This document shows positions 24,904-31,813 of a stretch of DNA of 41,156 nucleotides, in pieces. Each line of letters opens with the position of its first letter. The stretch's first letter is position 1. Below the pieces are notes generated by a model. That model did not search any database, had not been told where the DNA came from, and was given only the letters and a program-made list of their open reading frames with translations. The position numbers and the translations under genes were made by a program. Location of the stretch: positions 1-41,156 of the forward strand of contig CAJOMC010000010.1 in assembly GCA_905235635.1 (NCBI GenBank). Reading direction: 5' to 3'. The DNA comes from an uncultured Bacilli bacterium (GTDB lineage Bacteria > Bacillota_I > Bacilli_A > Izemoplasmatales > UBA1188).

Positions 24904-26796
24904 ATGAAAAAACAAGAAGTTAAGTATAATATCCCAGAAGAATACTTAAGAGAATATTATGAGAATGAGTATGATGCGAATAAGCAGATATCATACGCTT
25001 TAGCTTTAACCGGTGGAATAATAGGTATTATTTGGATACTCTATTTAATCCCGGGTATTTTTACAATTACCAAAAGCACAAGAATTATCACAGGAATAAC
25101 CCTTCCTATAGTTATTCTAATACTTGATTCTCCATTATTCTGGATTAAAAGAAATATGGGTCATAAACCAGCATTCAAGTATTTTGTGCTCATTACTTTT
25201 ATGTTATCGATTGCGGTATTAAATGTAATCATACCTAAACATGCAATAATAGGCTGGGCCTTAGCGATAGTAATTGTAAACCATTACTACAACCCAAAAC
25301 TAGGTAGAACTATATTTATAATTACACTCGTCGCAATGCTTATATCAATATATCTCGCAATGTTCTTTGGAGAATATGACCCTAATTTACTAATGGGCGA
25401 GTTAGATGATAAAGCATCAGTTATTCACCAATACATTGATTATACAGTCACATTCCCTGATACACCGCAAGGCAGATATGAATACTTGAAGTACCTACTT
25501 GATAATGATGTTAATAGATTTGTTTCTGTGTTTATTTATTACTATGCTTCAAGAGCTGTAATACTATTGATATTGTTCTATATATCGAATAGATTAAATA
25601 AACGTACAAATAATCTACTAATTAAAGAATTAGCCGTAAATAATAAACAAATTAATCAAAGTAAAGAATTAGAAATCGCAAGTAAAATACAATTAAGTGC
25701 TTTGCCTGAATCATTCAGAGCGACTAAAGATATAGAAATAATCGCGAACCTTAAAGCCGCAAAAGAAGTAGGTGGAGATTTCTATGATTACTATAAAATA
25801 GATGATAATCATATAGCGATTGTTATAGGGGACGTATCTGGAAAAGGAACTCCTGCGGCCATGCTTATGATGAAGACAATAACGTGTTTTAAAAACTTCA
25901 TCAAAATGACTAGTGACCCAAAAGAAGTACTTGCGCTTATGAACGACTGTATTTTTGATGGAAACGATAATGAAATGTTTGTGACATGTTTCCTTGGTGT
26001 CCTTGATATAGAAAAAGGAATTCTCACATATTCTTCCGCAGGTCATAATCCACCAATCATTCAAAGAAAGAATAAAGCATTTTATCTCAATTTAACTCCA
26101 TCATTTGTGCTTGGTGGTATAAGTGGTATGAAGTATTTAGACAACGAATTTAACCTTGAAAAGGGTGATTCAATTACTCTTTATACTGATGGAATTACTG
26201 AAGCAAGAAATAAAGATGGCGAGTTCTACGGAGAAGATAGATTACTTGCCTTATATTCTAAGAGACAATATGACTCTATAATAAATCTTCATTATGAATT
26301 AGATGACGATTTAAAAAAGTTCACAGATGGTTTCGATCAGTTTGATGATATGACATATTTAACCCTTAAGTATAAGGGAGGAATAGTCTCATATCAAGAA
26401 ATAATACTAGATGCTAAAGTTGAAAACGTATCTAAAGTAAATGATTTAATTAATGAAGTATTAAGCAAAAACAAACTCTCTGAATACAAAAATACATTCA
26501 GTATTGTTGTAGATGAGATATTCTCTAATATTGCGAAATATGCCTATAATGGAAATAGTGGTGAGGTGTACGTCAGAACATTCTACACCAAAGATAGTAA
26601 TGAACTAACCGTCACATTTATCGATAAAGGTGTTGAATTCAATCAACTAGAAAAAGAATCTAAACTTGTTGATGAAAACTATGAATCAAGAGAAGTAGGT
26701 GGTCTTGGAACTCATATAGTTAAATCATTCATAGATTCATATTCATATTCAAGAATAAATGGTAAAAACATCTTAGTTGTAAGAAAGAAACTATAA
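24904..26796 (+). CDS. Membrane SpoIIE-type phosphatase with C-terminal RsbW-type kinase domain
   Basis: 630 residues. N-terminal 230 residues: about six transmembrane segments with an extracytoplasmic loop of some 70 residues (FGEYDPNLLMGELDD onward), a likely sensor. A short coiled coil follows, then a PP2C/SpoIIE phosphatase with GGDFYD (about 290), IGDVSGKGTPAAM (about 307), SSAGHNPP, LYTDGITEAR (about 427) and DDMTYL (about 480); all metal-binding Asp residues are present. The last 130 residues are a GHKL/HATPase_c domain of the RsbW/SpoIIAB type: VVDEIFSNIAKYAY (N box), FIDKGVEFN (G1-like) and GGLGTHIVKSF (G2). One polypeptide thus holds both the kinase and the phosphatase expected to act on the STAS Ser of the upstream protein. 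No sigma factor gene is adjacent. Confidence 0.9.
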   Translation: MKKQEVKYNIPEEYLREYYENEYDANKQISYALALTGGIIGIIWILYLIPGIFTITKSTRIITGITLPIVILILDSPLFWIKRNMGHKPAFKYFVLITFMLSIAVLNVIIPKHAIIGWALAIVIVNHYYNPKLGRTIFIITLVAMLISIYLAMFFGEYDPNLLMGELDDKASVIHQYIDYTVTFPDTPQGRYEYLKYLLDNDVNRFVSVFIYYYASRAVILLILFYISNRLNKRTNNLLIKELAVNNKQINQSKELEIASKIQLSALPESFRATKDIEIIANLKAAKEVGGDFYDYYKIDDNHIAIVIGDVSGKGTPAAMLMMKTITCFKNFIKMTSDPKEVLALMNDCIFDGNDNEMFVTCFLGVLDIEKGILTYSSAGHNPPIIQRKNKAFYLNLTPSFVLGGISGMKYLDNEFNLEKGDSITLYTDGITEARNKDGEFYGEDRLLALYSKRQYDSIINLHYELDDDLKKFTDGFDQFDDMTYLTLKYKGGIVSYQEIILDAKVENVSKVNDLINEVLSKNKLSEYKNTFSIVVDEIFSNIAKYAYNGNSGEVYVRTFYTKDSNELTVTFIDKGVEFNQLEKESKLVDENYESREVGGLGTHIVKSFIDSYSYSRINGKNILVVRKKL

Positions 26797-26817
26797 TTTA
26801 ATTTTTTATATAATGAA

Positions 26818-26849
26818 AAAAGCTTTGACGATACTTGGTCAAAGCTTTT
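26818..26849. terminator. Bidirectional terminator between the SpoIIE-like gene and tRNA-Lys
   Basis: AAAAGCTTTGAC (26818-26829) is the exact reverse complement of GTCAAAGCTTTT (26838-26849). A runs on the left and T runs on the right serve the convergent transcripts. Confidence 0.88.
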
Positions 26850-26858
26850 ATTATCTAG

Positions 26859-26934
26859 TGGTACACCTCCACGGATTCGAACCGTGGACCCATTGATTAA
26901 GAGTCAATTGCTCTACCAGCTGAGCTAGAGGTGC
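26859..26934 (-). tRNA. tRNA-Lys (anticodon CUU)
   Basis: On the - strand the 76 bases fold as a full cloverleaf: acceptor GCACCTC/GAGGTGT, D stem GCTC/GAGC, anticodon arm ATTGA-CTCTTAA-TCAAT giving anticodon CUU (reads AAG, Lys), variable loop GGGTC, T arm CACGG-TTCGAAT-CCGTG, discriminator A and an encoded CCA end. The anticodon arm wording matches bacterial tRNA-Lys. The first acceptor pair is G1-U72, a wobble instead of the usual G-C. It has its own promoter on the - strand and shares a terminator with the upstream-lying + strand operon. Confidence 0.95.
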
Positions 26935-26950
26935 ATTTTCACGCATAATT

Positions 26951-26979
26951 ATTTTATTATCTAAACATATCTTTGTCAA
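26951..26979 (-). promoter_or_regulatory. Promoter of tRNA-Lys
   Basis: On the - strand, TTGACA (complement of 26974-26979) and TAAAAT (complement of 26951-26956) are separated by 17 bases, a near-consensus promoter starting about 10 bases before the mature tRNA. Confidence 0.8.
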
Positions 26980-27040
26980 TGATAAATTAACCATATTTAT
27001 TTCATTTATATATGATATATAGTTACTTTGATCATATTAT

Positions 27041-27069
27041 TTGATTAAATAATAAAATTATATTATTAT
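27041..27069 (+). promoter_or_regulatory. Putative promoter of the SUF operon
   Basis: TTGATT (27041-27046), 17 bases, TATTAT (27064-27069). Transcription would start near 27076, just in front of the AGGAGG at 27079-27084. The area is very AT-rich, so the assignment is tentative. Confidence 0.45.
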
Positions 27070-27086
27070 TAATAAACTAGGAGGAA

Positions 27087-27101
27087 GCACATATAATGTG
27101 C
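27087..27101 (+). promoter_or_regulatory. Hairpin between ribosome site and sufC start
   Basis: GCACAT (27087-27092) pairs perfectly with ATGTGC (27096-27101) over a 3-base loop ATA. It lies between the only ribosome site (AGGAGG, 27079-27084) and the sufC ATG at 27112. If folded, it would shorten the effective gap from 27 to about 12 bases; if unfolded, the site serves the minigene instead. Confidence 0.55.
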
Positions 27102-27110
27102 GTTAAATAA
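27096..27110 (+). CDS. Possible four-codon minigene (Met-Cys-Val-Lys) before sufC
   Basis: ATG TGC GTT AAA TAA follows AGGAGG (27079-27084) by 11 bases and ends one base before the sufC ATG at 27112. sufC itself has no closer ribosome site and no in-frame upstream start (TAA in frame at 27094). The minigene is therefore the nearest reading frame to the ribosome site. A Cys codon in front of a cysteine-consuming operon is suggestive, but a four-codon frame can also arise by chance. Confidence 0.35.
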   Translation: MCVK

Positions 27111-27111
27111 T

Positions 27112-27921
27112 ATGTCTCAATTAGTAATTAAAGATTTATGGGTCAGTGCTGATTCTAATATGATATTAAAAGGTGTTAATCTCACAATTAGTAGCGAAGA
27201 TACAGTTGCGCTTATGGGGCCAAATGGTTCAGGTAAATCAACTCTCGCATATACAATTATGGGACACCCAGATTATAAAGTTGAAAAAGGATCTATTCTA
27301 TTTGATGGTGAAGATATACTAAATATGAGTGTTGATGAAAGATCTAGAAAAGGTCTTTTCCTTGCAATGCAATCACCTTATGAGATAAGTGGTGTTACAA
27401 ATAGAGATTTCATCAAACAAGCATCAGATAAAAGAATAAAAGAAAATGGTAAACCACTAAGTATCTATAAGTTCGCAGTTAAACTTGATAAAGCTATATC
27501 TGATCTTAAGATGGACAAAGATTTAGCGGATAGATATGTGAATGAAGGATTTTCTGGTGGCGAAAAGAAGAAAAATGAAATACTCCAACTTAAAATGCTT
27601 GAACCTAAATTTGCAATTCTAGATGAAATAGACTCTGGACTAGATGTTGATGCGGTAAAGATAGTATCTGATAATGTAAATAACTTAAAGAAAGAAAATA
27701 ATATTGGATTAATACTAATATCTCATTACCATAGATTATATGAATACATTAAACCTACCCATGCCGTAGTATTAATTAATGGCCAACTCGTAAAAGAAGG
27801 CGGAAGTGAATTAATTGATGAAATCGACAAATATGGATTTGAACCAATAAAAAGGGAAGCAGGCATTGAAGACGAAGTTACACTTCTTGAAGAATGTGCT
27901 TTTAAGGTTACATCTAAATGA
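27112..27921 (+). CDS. sufC: Fe-S cluster assembly ATPase SufC
   Basis: ABC-type ATPase subunit of the cytosolic SufBC2D scaffold. The 269-residue protein has Walker A MGPNGSGKSTLAY (about 35-47), the Q-loop region FLAMQSPYEISGV, ABC signature FSGGEKKKNEI (about 149-159), Walker B FAILDEIDSGLD (about 166-177) and an H-loop ISHYHRL. It is slightly longer than the usual 247-260 residues because of a C-terminal tail (IKREAGIEDEVTLLEECAF). First gene of sufCDSUB. Its stop overlaps the sufD start (ATGA). Confidence 0.96.
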   Translation: MSQLVIKDLWVSADSNMILKGVNLTISSEDTVALMGPNGSGKSTLAYTIMGHPDYKVEKGSILFDGEDILNMSVDERSRKGLFLAMQSPYEISGVTNRDFIKQASDKRIKENGKPLSIYKFAVKLDKAISDLKMDKDLADRYVNEGFSGGEKKKNEILQLKMLEPKFAILDEIDSGLDVDAVKIVSDNVNNLKKENNIGLILISHYHRLYEYIKPTHAVVLINGQLVKEGGSELIDEIDKYGFEPIKREAGIEDEVTLLEECAFKVTSK

Positions 27922-28712
27922 AAATAATTAATTCATTCCCATATGAATTAAGCAGTGAAGATATAAGATTTAAGGTTAAGGATGATAATAAATATATTCT
28001 CAATTTAAAAGAAGATAGTGAAGTTTATGTATCGGTCTTTATCGAGGGAGATAATACAGAAAATGTATCCCTTGAAATAAACGTTAATAAGTATTCAACC
28101 CTTAACTTAGTGCTTTTCACTCTTAATGTTAAATCATATGTACTAAATATAAATCTATATGAATCATCAGTGTTAAATCTAACTACCACTGATTCAATTA
28201 ATAGCGACTCAACTGTCGATAAAAACATCAACATTCTTGGGAGAAATTCAAATGTTTCTGTCTATGAATTTATTTCGTCAAGAAATAGTGATGTAAAGAA
28301 GGGGACATCTAATTTGAATCATTTTGCGAAAGATTCAACCTCCAATGGCACATTTATGTATCTTTCGAAAGATACATCATATATCACGCGTGATGTAGTT
28401 TCAAATGTTATAGAGGGTATGGTTAATTCAACATCTACTGAAAACATTAAAGGTGTCCTACTTGGTGATTACGCAAGGATAGATGCAAAACCAATACTTA
28501 AAATAGCACTTGATGATGTCCATGTATCTCATGGTTGCGCAATAGGAACTATTGATTCTAATGAAGTGTATTATTTAATGAGTAGAGGCTTAACTAGAGA
28601 AGATGCCTTAAAAATGATTTGTTTCTCACTAATTAGCCCAGTTCTTAAGGCTCCTAAAAATGATGAATTTAGAGAACTGATTAGAGGATATCTTGAGGAG
28701 GAAATAAAGTAA
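27918..28712 (+). CDS. sufD: SufD-like scaffold subunit, short form
   Basis: 264 residues against about 420 for typical SufD. The beta-helix core repeats are visible (VYVSVFIEGDNTENVSLEIN, YVLNINLYESSVLNL, INSDSTVDKNINILG), and the C-terminal region is intact: GVLLGDYARIDAKPILKIA, DDVHVSHGCAIGTIDSNEVYYLMSRGL. The His in VSHGCAIG aligns with the conserved SufD His implicated in cluster assembly (family knowledge). The missing part is the N-terminal helical domain. Position between sufC and sufS and the C-terminal wording support SufD over SufB. Short SufDs occur in several lineages, so it is probably functional. Confidence 0.88.
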   Translation: MKIINSFPYELSSEDIRFKVKDDNKYILNLKEDSEVYVSVFIEGDNTENVSLEINVNKYSTLNLVLFTLNVKSYVLNINLYESSVLNLTTTDSINSDSTVDKNINILGRNSNVSVYEFISSRNSDVKKGTSNLNHFAKDSTSNGTFMYLSKDTSYITRDVVSNVIEGMVNSTSTENIKGVLLGDYARIDAKPILKIALDDVHVSHGCAIGTIDSNEVYYLMSRGLTREDALKMICFSLISPVLKAPKNDEFRELIRGYLEEEIK

Positions 28713-28713
28713 T

Positions 28714-29925
28714 ATGAAAGATTATAAAGAATTATTTCCTGTATACAATAATAATAAAGATTTAGTTTATCTAGATAGTGCCGCAAGCGCACTTAAGGCA
28801 TCATGTGTAATAGATGCCGTTTCAGATTACTACAATAATTACTCTACTAATATTGAAAGAGGATTATATAAGTTAAGCCTTAATGCGACCAAGAAAGTAG
28901 AAGAGGCAAGACGCAATATCGCATCATTTATTAACGCTAAACCCAATGAAGTTATCTTCACAAGAGGCACTACTGAATCACTAAATCAAATTGCATTATC
29001 CCTAAGGAATATACTTAAAGAAGGTGATGAAGTTATTACATCTTTAACCGAACACCATTCATCATTTCTTCCTCTTTTAAATCTTTTTAAGGAAATAGGA
29101 ATAAAACTTGTGTTTGTACCATTAAACGATAAACACGAAGTAACTATCGATAATATAAAGAAAGTAGTCACAAAGAATACTAAATTAATAGCTTTAGCTC
29201 ACGTAACTAATGTCCTTGGAACTAAACTTGATGTTAAAGAAGTTACGTCATTTGCGCATGAAAATAATATCTTAGTTTCGATTGATGGAGCGCAAGCTAT
29301 TCCTCATATGAAAATAGATGTAAAAGAGTTAGACGTAGATTTCTATTCATTCTCATTTCACAAGATGTGTGGTCCGACAGGGCTCGGCATATTATACGCC
29401 AAAGAAAAGATATTAAATAGTATAGAACCTGCATTCCTGGGTGGTGAAATGAATGACGAGGTCACAAGAACTAGTGTTCTTTATAAAGACTTGCCTTATA
29501 AGTTTGAGGCAGGCACTCTTCCTATCGCCGAGATCTTTGGCGCAAATGCCTGTATTAATTTACTACATGAAATTGGATATGATGAAATACATGAGAGAAC
29601 CGCTAAACTTAGAGATTTCGCAGTAAGTGAACTATCTAAAATTGAGGAAGTTGAAATATATAATCTAGATAGTGAATCATCTTTAATCGCATTCAATATT
29701 AAGGGTGTTCACTCTCATGACGCAATAGAAGCATATTCAGATAAAGGGATATGTATGAGAGCGGGACATCATTGTGCAGAACTTCTCCATACAGACGTTT
29801 TAAAAGTGTCATCAACTCTTCGTGCTTCTTTCTATTTCTATAATGATATGGAAGATGCAAAGAGATTTATAGAAGTTACAAAAGAAGTAATTAATTTCTT
29901 TAAGGAGGTAGGATACATTGGCTGA
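28714..29925 (+). CDS. sufS: Cysteine desulfurase SufS
   Basis: PLP enzyme that takes sulfur from cysteine to a persulfide for cluster building. 403 residues: DSAASALKASCVIDAV (about 20-35), RGTTESLNQIA, TEHHSSFLPLL, SIDGAQAIPHM, the PLP-lysine segment SFHKMCGPTG with Lys217, and the catalytic-cysteine loop RAGHHCAELL with Cys354, typical of group II (SufS/CsdA). Length standard. The ATG follows the sufD stop by one base with GAGGAGG upstream. It overlaps sufU by eight bases. It should pass sulfur to SufU, the next gene. Confidence 0.97.
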   Translation: MKDYKELFPVYNNNKDLVYLDSAASALKASCVIDAVSDYYNNYSTNIERGLYKLSLNATKKVEEARRNIASFINAKPNEVIFTRGTTESLNQIALSLRNILKEGDEVITSLTEHHSSFLPLLNLFKEIGIKLVFVPLNDKHEVTIDNIKKVVTKNTKLIALAHVTNVLGTKLDVKEVTSFAHENNILVSIDGAQAIPHMKIDVKELDVDFYSFSFHKMCGPTGLGILYAKEKILNSIEPAFLGGEMNDEVTRTSVLYKDLPYKFEAGTLPIAEIFGANACINLLHEIGYDEIHERTAKLRDFAVSELSKIEEVEIYNLDSESSLIAFNIKGVHSHDAIEAYSDKGICMRAGHHCAELLHTDVLKVSSTLRASFYFYNDMEDAKRFIEVTKEVINFFKEVGYIG

Positions 29926-30352
29926 TTTATCTAACCTATATAGGCAAATAATAATGGATCATTATAAAAATCCTAGAAATAAAGGTTTAACTAACGATTT
30001 ATCATACGTAAAATGTCATATAAAGAATCCATCATGTGGTGATGCGATTGATATTGAATCAAAGGTTATTGATGGTAAGGTTGTTGATGTAAGACAAGAT
30101 GGAGTTGGATGCTCTATATGTTGCGCTAGCGCATCAATTATGAGTGAAACTGTAATCGGATTAAGTGTAGAAGATGCAACTAACTTAATTGAAAACTACC
30201 TTAAAATGGTTTCAAACGATGAAACGTATGACCATACAGTAGATTTTGGTGAACTTGGCGTATTTGAAGGAATCAAAGATTTTCCTGCCCGTGTTAGATG
30301 TGCGTCTATCGCATCTAAAGCATTTCTAAACACTCTAAAAAAGGAGAACTAG
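29918..30352 (+). CDS. sufU: Sulfur-transfer protein SufU
   Basis: Zinc-containing sulfurtransferase that accepts the persulfide sulfur from SufS. 144 residues with the SufU/IscU-like fold: LYRQIIMDHYKNPRNKG, then the three conserved cysteines Cys40 (NPSCGD), Cys65 (GVGCSIC) and Cys128 (RVRCAS), and the SufU-type insertion between the second and third. Extra cysteines at 33, 68 and 69. Start is the TTG at 29918, nine bases after AAGGAGG (29902-29908); it lies inside the end of sufS, so translation is coupled. The usual Gram-positive order sufCDSUB is kept. Confidence 0.95.
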   Translation: MADLSNLYRQIIMDHYKNPRNKGLTNDLSYVKCHIKNPSCGDAIDIESKVIDGKVVDVRQDGVGCSICCASASIMSETVIGLSVEDATNLIENYLKMVSNDETYDHTVDFGELGVFEGIKDFPARVRCASIASKAFLNTLKKEN

Positions 30353-30355
30353 AAT

Positions 30356-31752
30356 ATGCATGAAGATAATCTAAACAAGAAAAAGGAAGTCGAACAAATC
30401 TTAGGTGACTATAAGTATGGATTTGTGACAGATGCTAAAGCATATAAACAAGTTGAAGTAGGGCTTAATGAAAAGATAGTTACTGAAATCTCTCGCGCTA
30501 AAGGCGAACCAGAGTGGATGCTTGAATATAGGCTAAAGTCTTTAAAGGCATTCTATGAGGCAAAAGACCCAACCTATGGACCAGCGGAACGTATAAAAGA
30601 GGTTGATCCTAATAAGATGTGTCTTTATATTAAATCAACTGATAAAGTTGAAAATAAATGGGAAGATGTCCCAGAAAATATAAAAGATACATTTAATAAA
30701 CTTGGTATTATGGAGGCTGAACAAAAATGGTTATCTGGTGTCTCTACTCAATTTGAGAGTGAAGTTGTATACCACAATAATCAAAAAGAATTAGAAGAAA
30801 AAGGTGTAATCTTCCTTGATACTGATACAGGTCTTAAAAAATATCCTGAAATCTTTAAAAAGTTCTTTGGTAGTGTAGTTCCATATAATGATAATAAATA
30901 TGCCGCATTAAATAGTGCGGTATGGAGTGGTGGATCATTTATTTATGTTCCAAAAGGAGTAAAACTTGAAAAACCAGTTCAATCATATTTTAGAATTAAT
31001 TCATCTAACATGGGTCAATTTGAAAGAACTTTAATTATTGTGGATGATGGTGGATTTATTAACTACGTTGAAGGATGTACTGCACCTAAGTATAGTGAAG
31101 ATTCTCTCCACTCGGGTGTAATCGAAATAATCGTTGGGAAGAACGCAAGATGTAGGTATTCTACTATTCAAAACTGGTCTACTAATATCATTAACCTCGT
31201 TACCCAAAGAGCCTTAGTAGATGAGGGCGGATATATGGAATGGATAGATGGTAATATCGGTTCTGGAACCAATATGAAATATCCATGTTGTGTACTAAAA
31301 GGTGATAGAGCGAAAGGCCTTGTCTTATCAATTGCCTTAGGCAGCGAGGGTCAGTACCAAGATAATGGTGCTAAGATGATACACCTGGGAAAGAACACAT
31401 CATCTACTACCATTTCAAAATCAATAGTAAGAAAAGGTGGCGTCGTTAACTTTAGAGGTACTACAAGAATATCAAAGGATGCGACAGGCTCTAAAGCGAG
31501 TGTAACCTGTGATACTCTTATAATGGATTCAAATTCAAAAAGTGATGCCTATCCATACAATATAGTATCTAATAACTCCTCCTCATATCTAAGGTATCAG
31601 ATAGTGAATTATTCTATCTTATGAGTAGAGGCTTAACCGAAAAAGAAGCACTTGAATTAATAGTAATGGGCTTTGTTGAACCATTCGCTCGTGAGCTTCC
31701 ACTAGAATATGCAGTTGAATTAAATCAACTAATAAAATTAGAATTAGAATAA
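30356..31752 (+). pseudogene. sufB: SufB scaffold subunit, frame broken near the C-terminus
   Basis: The frame from ATG 30356 reads a good SufB (YGFVTDAKAYKQVEVGLNE, GEPEWMLEYRLKSL, SGGSFIYVPKGVKLEKPVQ, YVEGCTAPKYSEDSLHSGVIE, HLGKNTSSTTISKSIVRKGG) to residue 411, then enters nonsense and stops at 31622-31624. In another frame 31588-31752 continues [16 protein letters not shown], then [20 protein letters not shown] to TAA. The expected residues between the parts, LEHEATV in relatives, are missing. A 22-base gap explains this: TATCT at 31586-31590 is where two TATCT copies would have merged. Restored, the protein would be 472 residues, normal for SufB. AAGGAG precedes the start. As it stands, the product lacks the conserved Glu-His-Glu and the C-terminal helices. 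Lesion or assembly error cannot be told here. Confidence 0.92.
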
Positions 31753-31775
31753 AGGGATTAAAAGTCCCTTTATTT
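31751..31775 (+). terminator. Intrinsic terminator of the SUF operon
   Basis: AAAGGGA (31751-31757) pairs with TCCCTTT (31765-31771), then a T-rich tail. It begins inside the sufB stop codon of the restored frame. Confidence 0.88.
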
Positions 31776-31813
31776 TATTTGAATATCTTTAAAAAATAAA
31801 ATAAGATAATAGT

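Noticed and set aside
28579-31640. A shared 17-base string ATGAGTAGAGGCTTAAC in sufD (about 28579) and in the sufB tail (31621), considered as a recombination site explaining the sufB lesion.
   Set aside because: Both encode the conserved Met-Ser-Arg-Gly-Leu-Thr of the paralogous SufB/SufD C-terminus, and the breakpoint in sufB lies 30 bases upstream of the shared string.
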